Shown here: positions 42,848 through 52,169 of the stretch, piece after piece | Numbering within the stretch: position 1 is the stretch's first letter | Layout: each line of letters opens with the position of its first letter | Assembly: GCA_017532155.1 (NCBI GenBank) | Contig: JAFXJP010000007.1 | Location: 1 to 64,000 of the forward strand | Reading direction: 5' to 3' | Length of the DNA: 64,000 nt | From: Clostridia bacterium | Lineage (GTDB): Bacteria; Bacillota; Clostridia; Christensenellales; Aristaeellaceae | Notes under the pieces: generated by a model | The model's input: only the letters and a program-made list of their open reading frames with translations | What the model was told of the DNA's origin: nothing | The model's database searches: none | Program-made: the position numbers and the translations under genes

Positions 42848-43852
42848 ATGATCAACATTTATCTGGACGCCATGGGCGGCGACAATGCGCCCAATTGTAC
42901 TGTGGAAGGCGCTATTGAAGCGCTGCGCGCAGATAAAGAACTGAAAATTACGCTGGCGGGCGATCTGAAGAAGATCGAGCCGCTGCTGAACGACTGTGAC
43001 GATGTGAAGGAGCGCATTGCGCTTGAGCATACCTCCCAGGTAATTACCAATCACGATGCGCCTGTCATGGCAGTGTGCCAGATGAAGGACAGCGCCGTGG
43101 TCAAGGGCATGCTTTCTGTGCGCGATAAGACGGCAGACGGCTTTGTTTCTGCCGGCTCTACCGGCGCTGTGCTGGCGGGCGGCATGTTCCGTCTGGGCCG
43201 CATCGAGGGCATTGACCGCCCTGCGCTGGCGCCTCTGCTGCCCAATGGCAAGGACTTTTTCCTTTTGATCGACTGCGGTGCGAATGTGGACTGCAAGCCT
43301 GAATATCTGCGCCAGTTTGGCATCATGGGCGATGCGTATATGCGCTGTGTGCGCGGGATCAAGCAGCCGCGCGTGGGCCTGATCAACATCGGCGCTGAGG
43401 CCGAAAAGGGCAATGCGCTCACCAAGGAGGCCTATCCGCTGATGCAGGATGCGCCCTTCCATTTTGTGGGCAATGTCGAGGGCCGCGATATCACCGCGGA
43501 TGTGGCGGATGTGTGCGTGGCCGACGGCTTTTCCGGCAATCTGATTCTCAAGTTTATGGAGGGCGTTGCCGGAACGCTGATGGGCATCATCAAGAAGGAA
43601 ATGATGAGCGATACCCGCGGCAAACTGGGCGGTCTGGTGGCTAAGCCGGCCTTCCGCCGCGTGAAAAAGCGCATGGATTACACCGAGGTGGGCGGCGCGC
43701 CGCTGCTGGGCGTCAAGGGCGCTGTGGTTAAGGCGCACGGCTCCTCCAACGGCCATGCCATTGCCTGCGCTATTCGCCAGTGCACCACCATGGTGCGCGA
43801 GAATGTGGCCGGCGCCATCGAGGCTGCCATCGCCCCGAAGGCAGCTGAATAA
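42848..43852 (+). CDS. plsX: Phosphate acyltransferase
   Basis: Makes acyl-phosphate from acyl-ACP for phospholipid synthesis; 334 residues, peripheral membrane protein. Signatures: INIYLDAMGGDNAP at the N-terminus, GFVSAGSTGAVLAGG, LIDCGANVDC, LINIGAEAEKGN, and ADGFSGNLILKFMEGVA. ATG 42848 follows AAGGCGG; the upstream frame starts too near the promoter. First gene of a classic Bacillota operon, here without fapR or fabD/fabG. Confidence 0.96.
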   Translation: MINIYLDAMGGDNAPNCTVEGAIEALRADKELKITLAGDLKKIEPLLNDCDDVKERIALEHTSQVITNHDAPVMAVCQMKDSAVVKGMLSVRDKTADGFVSAGSTGAVLAGGMFRLGRIEGIDRPALAPLLPNGKDFFLLIDCGANVDCKPEYLRQFGIMGDAYMRCVRGIKQPRVGLINIGAEAEKGNALTKEAYPLMQDAPFHFVGNVEGRDITADVADVCVADGFSGNLILKFMEGVAGTLMGIIKKEMMSDTRGKLGGLVAKPAFRRVKKRMDYTEVGGAPLLGVKGAVVKAHGSSNGHAIACAIRQCTTMVRENVAGAIEAAIAPKAAE

Positions 43853-43897
43853 AAAAGCAATCCAAGCATATTGTGCTTTACAAAGGAGGATACATTT

Positions 43898-44125
43898 ATG
43901 GTTTTTGAAAAAGTGAAGGGCCTGATCAACACCCACCTGAAGGTGGCGGAGGACAAAATCACCCTGGAATCCCGTCTGGTGGAAGATCTGGGCGCCGACA
44001 GCGCCAACGTGATGGTGCTGATCATGGAGCTGGAAGACAACTTCGGTATCATGGTGGATGACGACGCGATCATGACCCTCAAGACAGTCAATGACGTTGT
44101 CAAGTACATCGAATCCAAGGTGTAA
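43898..44125 (+). CDS. acpP: Acyl carrier protein
   Basis: Acidic 75-residue carrier with the phosphopantetheine site at Ser in DLGADSANVMVL. The usual DSLD is DSAN, a mild deviation from fatty-acid ACPs. Four-helix pattern is otherwise intact (FEKVKGLINTHL, DNFGIMVDDDAIM, VNDVVKYIESK). Perfect AAAGGAGG site. The location between plsX and rnc is typical of the housekeeping ACP. Confidence 0.93.
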   Translation: MVFEKVKGLINTHLKVAEDKITLESRLVEDLGADSANVMVLIMELEDNFGIMVDDDAIMTLKTVNDVVKYIESKV

Positions 44126-44141
44126 TCATATTACGCGGGTG

Positions 44142-44175
44142 GAAAACAGGCTGCCAAAGCGTGCAGCCCGTTTTC
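44142..44175 (+). promoter_or_regulatory. Stem-loop between acpP and rnc
   Basis: GAAAACAGGCTGC pairs with GCAGCCCGTTTTC (13 positions, one A-C mismatch) around an 8-nt loop, with no following T-run. The length and place upstream of rnc make it a candidate RNase III cleavage site for autoregulation. Confidence 0.6.
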
Positions 44176-44203
44176 TGCGCGCGGAAATAAGGAGAAATAA
44201 ACA

Positions 44204-44863
44204 GTGGATCTGAAAGCCTTGCAAGAGGCGCTGGGATACCGTTTTCAGGACGTTGGGCTGCTGAAACGCGCGCTGACGCATCCCTCCTGCGGGAGTGATA
44301 ACAATCAGCGCCTAGAATTTCTGGGCGACGCCGTTTTGCAGCTGTCCATGAGCGATATGGTGTATGCCGCACATCCGGATATGGAAGAGGGCGGCATGAC
44401 TTTTTTACGCGCGCGCATGGTGCGCGAGGAAACGCTCAGCGCTGTGGCACAAAAACTGAATGTGGGCAAAAATCTGCGCATGGATCACGGCTGCGAAATG
44501 GGCGGCGGACGCACGCGTCCGGCCGTGCTGGCTGACGCGATGGAAGCCATTCTGGCGGCAGTATATCTGGACGGCGGCTTTTCTGAGGCCGTGCGTCTGG
44601 TGCGCACGCTCTGGCCCAAAGAAAGCGAAGTGGCGCTGCCGCCTGTGACCGATAACAAAACCCGCCTGCAGGAGCTGCTGCAGGCAAAAGGCCTGCCTGC
44701 GCCCGAATATCAGATGATCGCCGAGGAGGGCCCGCCGCACCTGCGCGTGTTTACCATGGCGGTGTATTCGCAGGGCGAGGAAATTGGCCGCGGCGTCGGC
44801 AACAGCAAAAAGAAGGCGGAGCAGGCCGCTGCCGGCATGGCGCTGGAGGGGGTGAAGGAATGA
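44204..44863 (+). CDS. rnc: Ribonuclease III
   Basis: Double-strand-specific endoribonuclease for rRNA and mRNA processing, 219 residues. The N-terminal catalytic domain has the signature QRLEFLGDAVLQLSMSD (catalytic Glu and Asp) and ADAMEAILAAVYLDGG. The C-terminal double-stranded-RNA-binding domain runs from NKTRLQELLQ to GNSKKKAEQAAAGMAL. The start is GTG 44204 with AAGGAG 8 nt upstream. Its stop overlaps the smc start by 4 nt (ATGA). Confidence 0.96.
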   Translation: MDLKALQEALGYRFQDVGLLKRALTHPSCGSDNNQRLEFLGDAVLQLSMSDMVYAAHPDMEEGGMTFLRARMVREETLSAVAQKLNVGKNLRMDHGCEMGGGRTRPAVLADAMEAILAAVYLDGGFSEAVRLVRTLWPKESEVALPPVTDNKTRLQELLQAKGLPAPEYQMIAEEGPPHLRVFTMAVYSQGEEIGRGVGNSKKKAEQAAAGMALEGVKE

Positions 44864-47800
44864 GGCTGAAAAAGCTTGAAATTTACGGCTTCAAATCCTT
44901 CGCACAGCGCACAGAAGTCGTCTTTAACGGCGGCATTACGGGCATTGTCGGCCCCAATGGCTCGGGCAAGAGCAATATCGGCGACGCCGTCAAGTGGGTG
45001 CTGGGTGAGCAAAATCCCCGTCAGCTGCGCGGCGGCAGCATGCAGGACATCATCTTCAACGGCACCGAAAAGCGCAAGAAGCTGGCGTATGCCGAGGTGA
45101 CGCTGATTTTTGAAAATGACGACGGCGCGCTCAAGACCAACTTTGCCGAGGTCGCCGTCACCCGCCGGCTGTACCGCAGCGGCGAAAGTGAATACTATCT
45201 CAATAAAACCGCCTGCCGTCTGCGCGATATCAAGGAGCTGTTCTATGATACCGGCATCGGTAAGGACGGCTATTCCAATATCGGACAGGGCCGCATCGAC
45301 GACATCCTGTCCAATAACAGCGAGGATCGTCGCGAGGTGTTTGAGGAGGCGGCGGGCATCTCGACCTTCCGTGTGCGCAAGGAAGAGGCCGAGCGCAAGC
45401 TGACCCGCACGATGGAAAACCTCGACCGCGTCAACGACATCCTGGAGGAGCTCGGCAGCCGTATTGAACCCCTGCACGAGCAGGCGCAGTCGGCGCTGAA
45501 ATACCAGGAGCTGTCGGGCAAATTAAAGTCGCTGGAAATGAATATTTTCCTGCTCAAGCACGGAAAACTGACCGAGCGCATGAATGAACTGCACGATGCG
45601 ATGGAGCAATTGCGCGACGAACTGCTCCAGCACGAAGCGCGTCTGCAGGAAAACAGCCGCGAGCGCGCCGCCATTGACGAAGCGGTTAAAATGCTGGACG
45701 ATGAAATCGGCCAGGCGCGCGCGGAAAGCCGTATGCGCACGGAGGAGCTGCATCAATTGCAGACTGCCTGCGAACGCGCCCAGCAGCGCGAGGAATCGCT
45801 GCGCGGGGAGATTTCCCGTCTGCAGGAGGATGCGCTCAGCCGCAGAGAACGCCTCAGCGAACTGGAAAAGATGACCCGCGAGGGTGAGGGCGCGGATGAA
45901 GCGGCTGCGCTTTCGCTGGAAAATGCCCGCAAATCGCTGGAAAAGACGCAGCAGGAAGCAGATGCTGCCGCGCAGCGCGCCGATGAAGCCGAGGCAGCGC
46001 TTGACCAGCACAAGGCGGATATTCTCTCCGCCGTCAATCGCTTAAGCGATGCGCGCAACACCCAGACCCAGAAGCAGGCCATGTGCCAGCAGATGGAAAC
46101 GTATCTCAAGCAATTGCAGGGCAACGAGGGCGAGCTTGCCGCGCAGGGCGATGCAATCAAAGCGCAGTACGATGAAGCGCTGAAGCTGCAGGAAAGCGCC
46201 CAGCAGGAACTGGGCGAGATTCGCAGCGAAGCGCAGCGGCTGGAATTGAATGTGCGCGATCTGGTCGCCGAGGGCGAAGAAAAGACTTCCCGCATGCAGC
46301 AGCTGGCCATGGGCATGCAGTCTGCCCGCAGCCGATTGAAGGTGCTTACCGAAATGGCGCGCGATATGGAGGGCTATGCCAATGCCGTACGCCGTGCGCT
46401 GCAGTTTGCACAGGGCGATAAGAATGTCTGCGGCGTTGTCGCACAATTGATGCAGGTGCCCAAGGAGCTGGAAGTAGCGCTGGATGCCGTTATGGGCGGC
46501 AGTCTTCAAAATATCGTTACCACCGATGACGTGACCGCCAAGCGCCTGATTGAGTATTTGAAGCGCAGCGAGAGCGGCCGCGCCACCTTCCTGCCCATTT
46601 CCAATATTCGCTCGCATACGCTAAGTAGCGAAGAGCGCCGCGTGCTGTCTATGCCCGGGTGTCTGGGCGTGGCAAGTGAACTGATCACCTACGACAGCCG
46701 CTACAAGCCCGTGATGGAAAATCTGCTGGGCCGCACGGTGATTGCGCAGGATCTTAACAGCGCGCTGCCCATCATGCGCGCGGGGCGCTATGCCTTCCGT
46801 CTGGTCACGCTGGACGGCCAGGTGATGCACTCCGGCGGCTCGATGACGGGCGGCTCCATGCGCGGCAAGACTAGCAATTTCCTCTCCCGTGAGCGCGAGA
46901 TCAAGGAATTGACTGCGCGCCTTTCGCAGGATGAAAAAACGCTGGAAACCCTGCGCGAAGATATGAAGACCATGCAGGAGCGGCAGGCTGAAGCGCGCCG
47001 CCTGCGCGACGAGGCAACGCACGCCATGCATCAGCAGGAGATCGCCGTTGCCCGCGAGCAGGAGCGCGTATATAACGCCTCCACCGAATTGCAGGCGCAC
47101 GAGCAGCGCCTGATGAAGACGCGCACGGCCATCAATCAGCTGACCGACAGCATTGAAGAAATCAAGCAGGATCTGCTGCACCTAAGCCAGGGCACGCAGT
47201 CGGCCACCGTCGACCGCGAGGAGCTCGACCGCCGCACGGAGGAATTGCAATTGGCCATGCGCAAGGCGCGTGAATTGGCCGACGATCTGCGCGAGCGCGT
47301 GACGCAGGAAAAGCTGCGCTATGCCGAGCTTGAGCACAGCATCGAAACGCTGCGCCGCGATAAGGCGCGCTGGGCCGAGGAAAGCCAGAATCATCTGGCA
47401 GCGCTCAGCCGTATTGAGCAAAAGGCGCAGGAGCGCACGGCTGAGGCGGAGGATACGCGCAGCCAGATGCAGCAGCTGGAAAGCGCTGTGGCTGAGCAGA
47501 AAACGGCCGCAGAGCAGGCGGAGAATGAATCTGTGCAGCTGGAGAGCGAGCGTCAGCAGCGGCTTAATATGCAGCGCAAGCTGATGCAGGAAAACGAAGA
47601 ATTGCACGAGCGCCACACGCAGGACGGCGACAAGCTGCACCGTACGGAAATTCTCTTCGCCCGCGCCGAAAACGAAATGAACACGCTGACTGAGCACATG
47701 TGGAATACCTACGAGGCGACGCTGTCCTCCGCTGAGGAATATCGCCTGCCCGAGGGTGCCTTCTCGCTCACGGCGGGCGAGCGCGAGGCCGGCGGTATCC

Positions 47801-48420
47801 GCCGCGAGATCCGCGATCTGGGCCCCATCAATGCGCATGCGGTGGAGGAATACGCCCAGACCAAGGAACGCTTTGATGAAATGAGTCGCCAGAAGGAAGA
47901 CATGACGCAGGCCGAAAGCGATCTGCGCGGTCTGATCAAGCGCCTGCTTTCCCAGATGGAAAAGCAGTTTGTGGCGGAATTTGACAAGCTGAACGACAAT
48001 TTCAAGGAGACGTTTGTGCGCCTCTTCGGCGGCGGTCAGGCGGAGCTCAAGCTCACCGATCCCAACGATCCGCTTTCCTGCGGCATTGAGGTGGTTGCCC
48101 AGCCTCCGGGAAAGAAATTGCAGCTGTTGTCGCTGCTCTCCGGCGGCGAGCGCGCGCTCACGGCCATTGCCATTCTCTTTGCCATGCTCAAGGTCAAGCC
48201 CACGCCCTTCTGTATTCTCGACGAAATCGAGGCGGCGCTGGACGAGGCCAACATCAGCTATTTTGCCGATTATCTGGTGGAATTCGCCAAGACCACGCAG
48301 TTTGTGGTCGTTACCCACCGCAAGGGCACCATGGAGCGCTGCGATGCGCTGTACGGCGTTGCGATGGAGGAAAAGGGCGTGTCCAGCATGGTGAGCGTCA
48401 ATCTGGAGAATTATAGTTAA
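44860..48420 (+). CDS. smc: Chromosome segregation protein SMC
   Basis: Condensin ATPase, 1186 residues, full length. Walker A GPNGSGKSN at 31-39, long first coiled coil, hinge about 520-650 (VCGVVAQLMQVPKELEVALD; GGSMTGGSMRGK at its end), second coiled coil, ABC signature LLSGGERAL near 1094 and Walker B FCILDEIEAALDEA near 1118. Works with ScpA/ScpB, not in this window. Translationally coupled to rnc through ATGA overlap. Confidence 0.97.
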   Translation: MRLKKLEIYGFKSFAQRTEVVFNGGITGIVGPNGSGKSNIGDAVKWVLGEQNPRQLRGGSMQDIIFNGTEKRKKLAYAEVTLIFENDDGALKTNFAEVAVTRRLYRSGESEYYLNKTACRLRDIKELFYDTGIGKDGYSNIGQGRIDDILSNNSEDRREVFEEAAGISTFRVRKEEAERKLTRTMENLDRVNDILEELGSRIEPLHEQAQSALKYQELSGKLKSLEMNIFLLKHGKLTERMNELHDAMEQLRDELLQHEARLQENSRERAAIDEAVKMLDDEIGQARAESRMRTEELHQLQTACERAQQREESLRGEISRLQEDALSRRERLSELEKMTREGEGADEAAALSLENARKSLEKTQQEADAAAQRADEAEAALDQHKADILSAVNRLSDARNTQTQKQAMCQQMETYLKQLQGNEGELAAQGDAIKAQYDEALKLQESAQQELGEIRSEAQRLELNVRDLVAEGEEKTSRMQQLAMGMQSARSRLKVLTEMARDMEGYANAVRRALQFAQGDKNVCGVVAQLMQVPKELEVALDAVMGGSLQNIVTTDDVTAKRLIEYLKRSESGRATFLPISNIRSHTLSSEERRVLSMPGCLGVASELITYDSRYKPVMENLLGRTVIAQDLNSALPIMRAGRYAFRLVTLDGQVMHSGGSMTGGSMRGKTSNFLSREREIKELTARLSQDEKTLETLREDMKTMQERQAEARRLRDEATHAMHQQEIAVAREQERVYNASTELQAHEQRLMKTRTAINQLTDSIEEIKQDLLHLSQGTQSATVDREELDRRTEELQLAMRKARELADDLRERVTQEKLRYAELEHSIETLRRDKARWAEESQNHLAALSRIEQKAQERTAEAEDTRSQMQQLESAVAEQKTAAEQAENESVQLESERQQRLNMQRKLMQENEELHERHTQDGDKLHRTEILFARAENEMNTLTEHMWNTYEATLSSAEEYRLPEGAFSLTAGEREAGGIRREIRDLGPINAHAVEEYAQTKERFDEMSRQKEDMTQAESDLRGLIKRLLSQMEKQFVAEFDKLNDNFKETFVRLFGGGQAELKLTDPNDPLSCGIEVVAQPPGKKLQLLSLLSGGERALTAIAILFAMLKVKPTPFCILDEIEAALDEANISYFADYLVEFAKTTQFVVVTHRKGTMERCDALYGVAMEEKGVSSMVSVNLENYS

Positions 48421-48435
48421 TAAGGAGGCGCAAAT

Positions 48436-49347
48436 ATGGGCTTTTTTGCAAGACTCAAGCAGGGCTTATCCAAGACGCGCGGCAATCTGACCGAGCGCGT
48501 GGACGAGCTGGTTGAAAATACCGTAGAGGTCGATGAGGACTTCTATGAGGAACTGACGGACATCCTGCTCCTGTCCGACGTTGGCGTGCGCGCCAGCACC
48601 GAGATCATTGACGAATTGCGCCGCCGCGTGGAGGAGCAGAAGATCAAGGATGCTGCCGTTGCCCGCCAGATGTTCAAGGATCTGCTGGTTGAGGAAATGA
48701 ACATTCCCCGTCCGCCGCTGGGCTGGCCGATGGTCATGTTCGTGGTGGGCGTCAACGGCGTTGGCAAGACCACGACGGTTGGCAAGCTGGCGCTACGCTT
48801 CCAGGAGATTGGCCGCAGCGTGATGCTGGCGGCAGGCGACACCTTCCGCGCGGCAGCGGATGATCAGCTGGCTGTGTGGGCCGAGCGCGCCAAGGTGCCG
48901 CTCATCAAGCATCAGCCCGGCAGCGATCCTGCCGCGGTGGTATATGATGCTGTTCAGGCGGCCAAGGCGCGCAAGGCGGATCTGCTGATCATCGATACCG
49001 CCGGCCGACTGCATAATAAGAAGAATCTGATGGAAGAACTGTCGAAGATGCGCCGCATCATTGACCGCGACTTCCCCGAGGCGACGGTGCGCTGCATGCT
49101 GATCATGGATGCGACCACCGGCCAGAACGGCCTCAATCAGGCGAAGATGTTCAAGGAAGCCGTCGAAATCAACGGCATTATCCTCACCAAGCTGGACGGC
49201 ACCGCCAAGGGTGGCGTGGCCATCGCCATTCGCCGTGAGCTGAACGTGCCGGTGTGGTACATTGGCGTGGGCGAGGGCATTGACGATCTGCAGGCGTTTG
49301 AAGCCAAGGAGTTTGTCAAGGCGCTGTTTGGGGAAGATGAGAAGTGA
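48436..49347 (+). CDS. ftsY: Signal recognition particle receptor FtsY
   Basis: SRP-type GTPase that docks ribosome-SRP complexes at the membrane; 303 residues, a short form without the acidic A domain of E. coli. N-terminal helical bundle, then G1 GVNGVGKTTTVGKL near 106, DTFRAAADDQL, DTAGR near 187, TKLDGTAKGG near 252 and GVGEGIDDLQ. AAGGAGG site 8 nt upstream of ATG. Last gene of the operon; repeat copy D follows at once. Confidence 0.97.
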   Translation: MGFFARLKQGLSKTRGNLTERVDELVENTVEVDEDFYEELTDILLLSDVGVRASTEIIDELRRRVEEQKIKDAAVARQMFKDLLVEEMNIPRPPLGWPMVMFVVGVNGVGKTTTVGKLALRFQEIGRSVMLAAGDTFRAAADDQLAVWAERAKVPLIKHQPGSDPAAVVYDAVQAAKARKADLLIIDTAGRLHNKKNLMEELSKMRRIIDRDFPEATVRCMLIMDATTGQNGLNQAKMFKEAVEINGIILTKLDGTAKGGVAIAIRRELNVPVWYIGVGEGIDDLQAFEAKEFVKALFGEDEK

Positions 49348-49349
49348 CG

Positions 49350-49797
49350 GGGGACGATCGAGAGGTGGCTTTTAGGGTAAAAGCCCCTCTCGAGCTCTCC
49401 CGAAAACCTGCGTTGTGGACGTAAAAGTTTGGCGCAGGCTATACGAAAAAGAGGCGAAAACCCGAATGTGCGAGCAAGCTCGCCCCTCGGCTTACGTCTC
49501 TTTTTCTACCCGCTTCGCGGGTGCGATTGCTGCGCAATCGGCCTGCTGCGCGGAAATGCCCGCGGGGGAACGTGCGCCGGACGCACAAGTCAACAAAGCG
49601 GCAGTCCGCAGAGCATGCTCTGCGGGTCTGCGAAGCAGACTAAAAAAGAAACCGGAGAAAATCGGGGCAAGCTTGCTTGCATCCGTTTTCTCCGGTTTTC
49701 TTTTTCGATATAGACTGCCGCGACAAAAACGCGGCCAACTAACGCAACGACTGGTTTCTTTGTTACTTTCTTTGACTCAAAGAAAGTAACGTCTCCC
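49350..49797 (+). repeat. Modular intergenic repeat, copy D (inverted dimer)
   Basis: About 450 bp between the convergent ends of ftsY and the ABC operon. Boundary hairpin (GAGAGGTGGCTTTTA/TAAAAGCCCCTCTC), GGCTATACGAAAAAGAG...CTCTTTTTC with tip GCGAGCAAGCTCGCC, CCCGCTTCGCGGG, GATTGC/GCAATC, a short centre, GCGGCAGTCCGCAGAGCATG hairpin, TCTGCGAAGCAGA, AAAAAAGAAACCGGAG...CTCCGG...CTTTTTC with tip GCAAGCTTGCTTGC, and the perfect 29-bp palindrome GTTACTTTCTTTGA-C-TCAAAGAAAGTAAC at 49762-49790. Confidence 0.85.
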
Positions 49798-49799
49798 TC

Positions 49800-50360
49800 T
49801 TATAACTTCATAACCCGCGCTCCAAGATACCGCGCCTCATCCTCATCGTGCGTCACAACCAGCACCGGACGATTCGCATAATTCCTCACTGCGTCCATCG
49901 CCGCCGCCTTCGTGTCCTCGTCCAGCCCCTTGAAGGGCTCGTCCAGCACGATCAAATCCGCGTCAAACAGCAGCGCGCGGCACAGCGCCACACGGCGCTT
50001 CATGCCGCCGGAGAGAGAGGAAACGGTCTGCGGCAAAACGTCGGGCAAAAGCAAGAGCGACAGCATTTCCTGTGCCTTTTGCTCGTTGTAATGCTTGCCG
50101 AGTGCGAGCCTCAGATTGCCGCGCACGGTCAGGCTTTCGGTGAGACGATCCTCCTGAAAGAGCATCGCAATGCGCCTGGGCACGCCACCAATTTCGCCGC
50201 TGTCGGGCGATTCGAGGCCGGTGAGAATACGCAGCAGCGTCGTTTTGCCAATGCCGGAGGCGCCCATCAGGCAGGTAATGCCCGGCGGTAGTTGCAGCGA
50301 TACGTCGCGCAAAACTTCTTTTTCTTCAAAGCGCTTGCTGATGTGCGATAGTGTGATCAT
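49800..50360 (-). CDS. ABC transporter ATP-binding protein (NitT/TauT type)
   Basis: 186-residue ATPase, shorter than the usual 230-260 because it ends soon after the H-loop. Walker A GASGIGKTTLL near residue 34, Q-loop LFQED, signature LSGGMKRRVALCRAL, Walker B LIVLDEPFKGLD and H-loop VTHDEDEA. Energises the import system with the permease and binding protein upstream; the permease stop overlaps its start. The substrate class is inferred only from the permease and binding-protein families. Confidence 0.88.
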   Translation of the reverse strand: MITLSHISKRFEEKEVLRDVSLQLPPGITCLMGASGIGKTTLLRILTGLESPDSGEIGGVPRRIAMLFQEDRLTESLTVRGNLRLALGKHYNEQKAQEMLSLLLLPDVLPQTVSSLSGGMKRRVALCRALLFDADLIVLDEPFKGLDEDTKAAAMDAVRNYANRPVLVVTHDEDEARYLGARVMKL

Positions 50361-51127
50361 TACAAACGCTCCAATCTGCGGTAACCGCTTTTGATTGCAA
50401 AGAGAACGGCCTTTTCAAAAAGAACGCTGAGCAGCACAATCACCACCGTCCAGGCCAGAAGCGACGAGGTGTCCAGATAAACCTTGCTCTGGTACAGGTT
50501 TTCGCCGATGGAGCCGGTGGGAATGCCAATGACTTCGGCTGCGACGCCCGATTTCCATGCCATGCCCAGCGCTGTGGCAGCGCCCGAGAGCAGATGCGGC
50601 TTCACATGCGGCAAGTCTACCAGCAAAAGCCGGCGCAGCGGGGAAAGCTGATACATTTTCGCCATTTCCTGCATGTGCCGGGGCACGGATTTGAGCCCCT
50701 GCAGGAGGTTGGCATATACGATGGGCAGAACCATCAGGAAGGAAATAAAGACGGACAACTCACGCGATGACAGGAACATCAGCGCCAGAATGATGAAGGA
50801 GGCGACCGGTACTGTGCGCACGGTGAGCATCAGCGGCTGCAAAAGAAACTCTGCCGCCCGCAGCCGTGCGGCCAGAAAAGCCAGCACGAGCCCCAGCACA
50901 AGGCCGCCCAGCGCGCCCAGCGCAATGCGGCTGAAGCTGAACAGCAGCGCGCGGTAAAATGTTTTTTCCTGAAGCAGCGCAAAAAGCCGCCGAATCACGC
51001 TCATGGGCGATGATAAAAGCAGCGGCTGAGAAAGCGCCATCGCCGCCGCCTGCCAGACAAACAGCCACAGCAGCACGGCGGAGAGGCGGTATAGAAATAC
51101 GGTTGTTTTGTTACTTGCTTTCTTCAT
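50360..51127 (-). CDS. ABC transporter permease (NitT/TauT type)
   Basis: Inner-membrane permease of 255 residues with about six helices and the BPD_transp_1 fold (ALGALGGLVLGLVLAFLAAR; EMAKMYQLSPLRRLLLVDLP containing the EAA-like coupling loop; GMAWKSGVAAEVIGIP). The sequence resembles SsuC/TauC-type permeases. Its start lies 17 nt inside the end of the binding-protein gene, so translation is coupled; no clear separate ribosome binding site. Confidence 0.88.
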   Translation of the reverse strand: MKKASNKTTVFLYRLSAVLLWLFVWQAAAMALSQPLLLSSPMSVIRRLFALLQEKTFYRALLFSFSRIALGALGGLVLGLVLAFLAARLRAAEFLLQPLMLTVRTVPVASFIILALMFLSSRELSVFISFLMVLPIVYANLLQGLKSVPRHMQEMAKMYQLSPLRRLLLVDLPHVKPHLLSGAATALGMAWKSGVAAEVIGIPTGSIGENLYQSKVYLDTSSLLAWTVVIVLLSVLFEKAVLFAIKSGYRRLERL

Positions 51128-52088
51128 TCACATAGTAGAAGCTGTCTGCGGGCAGCGCACCGCCCACGGACGCGGGGTTGAGATCGTAGAGTACCTGCAG
51201 GTAGGAGGACAGCGCGGTCTGCATCTCCTCGCCCGTCAGGCATACGATGTTGCAGAAGGGCAGCGCCTTTTCGGCCACCGGCGCGGGGACAATGCCCAGA
51301 TCGCCAATCAGCGCAGCGGTTTCGGGAACGGATTCATTGGCATACTGCGCGGAGGCGGCAAATTCCTTGAGGAAGTTTTCAACCGCTTCGGGATTTTCCT
51401 GCAGGAACTGCGTGCGCACCACGATGCCGGAGGTAATCATGCGGCTGTCGAGCTGCAGCGCGTCCCACTCTTCAGTCAGGTTCAGCGCCACGCGCAGATT
51501 TTCCACTTTGGTCTGCGCCACGGTCACAAAGGGCTGGGGCAACATGGCGAAGGCCTCTTCCTGCTGGGACATGAGCGCGACCACCTCGGCGGGCTCGCTC
51601 TTCCATTCAACGATTACGTCTTCGCCCAGCGTCAGCCCTGCCTGCTTGAGCAGATAGGTGAGATTATATTCGGGCGTGGAGCCCTTGCCGGTGGCATAGA
51701 GCGTCTTGCCCTTGAGGTCGGAAAGAGACTGGATGCTCTCGCCGCCCTTTTCGACGATGTAAATTACGCCCAGGGTGTTGACGGCCAGCAGTGTCAGGCC
51801 GCCATTGGTTTTATTATTGAGGATCGCCGCCAGGTTTACAGGAATGGAGGCGATATCGAGCTTGCCCTGAATCAGGCTGGGGGAAATTTCGTCGGCAGCG
51901 CCCGCCAGCAGAAAATCATACTGATTGGCAGACAGGCCTTTTTCGGCGTCATCCAGCAGCTTTACAAGGCCCATAGCGGTAGGGCCGGTCATGGCGGCCA
52001 GCCGCACGGCGGGCTTGGAGGGTTCGGCAAAGGCCGTCATGGAGAGCAAAAGCATCAGGGACAAAACGAGGCAAAACAGTTTTTTCAT
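51111..52088 (-). CDS. ABC transporter substrate-binding protein (NitT/TauT type)
   Basis: Exported binding protein of 325 residues. Signal peptide MKKLFCLVLSLMLLLSMTAF ending at AFA, without a lipobox Cys, which is unusual for a Gram-positive binding protein and leaves the mode of retention unclear. Type II periplasmic fold (VRLAAMTGPTAMGLVKLL; GKLDIASIPVNLAAIL; LKGKTLYATGKGSTPEY). Ligand unknown: sulfonates, nitrate, thiamine precursors and others use this family. I start at ATG 52088, because TTG 52094 is only 4 nt from AAGGAAG. Confidence 0.85.
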   Translation of the reverse strand: MKKLFCLVLSLMLLLSMTAFAEPSKPAVRLAAMTGPTAMGLVKLLDDAEKGLSANQYDFLLAGAADEISPSLIQGKLDIASIPVNLAAILNNKTNGGLTLLAVNTLGVIYIVEKGGESIQSLSDLKGKTLYATGKGSTPEYNLTYLLKQAGLTLGEDVIVEWKSEPAEVVALMSQQEEAFAMLPQPFVTVAQTKVENLRVALNLTEEWDALQLDSRMITSGIVVRTQFLQENPEAVENFLKEFAASAQYANESVPETAALIGDLGIVPAPVAEKALPFCNIVCLTGEEMQTALSSYLQVLYDLNPASVGGALPADSFYYVNEESK

Positions 52089-52137
52089 TTTCAAATACTT
52101 CCTTTCGATCCTGTTGGATCGAGGATATTGTAATGGA

Positions 52138-52169
52138 ATTATACCTCGTTGTCTGTTGCAATTGCAACA
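52138..52169 (-). promoter_or_regulatory. ABC operon promoter with palindromic operator candidate
   Basis: Minus-strand TTGCAA, 18-nt spacer, TATAAT (52138-52167). The -35 region lies within the perfect 16-bp palindrome TGTTGCAATTGCAACA (52154-52169), which is inside the last codons of the Crp/Fnr gene. The core TGCAATTGCA recurs over the -35 of the hnd operon. Confidence 0.7.

Noticed and set aside
49415..49789. Open frames inside the five repeat copies (for example 49415-49789, 62369-62767, 33627-33950, 22527-22808) with similar peptides
   Set aside because: The resemblance comes from the DNA repeat itself; frames differ between copies, lack ribosome binding sites and cross hairpins.
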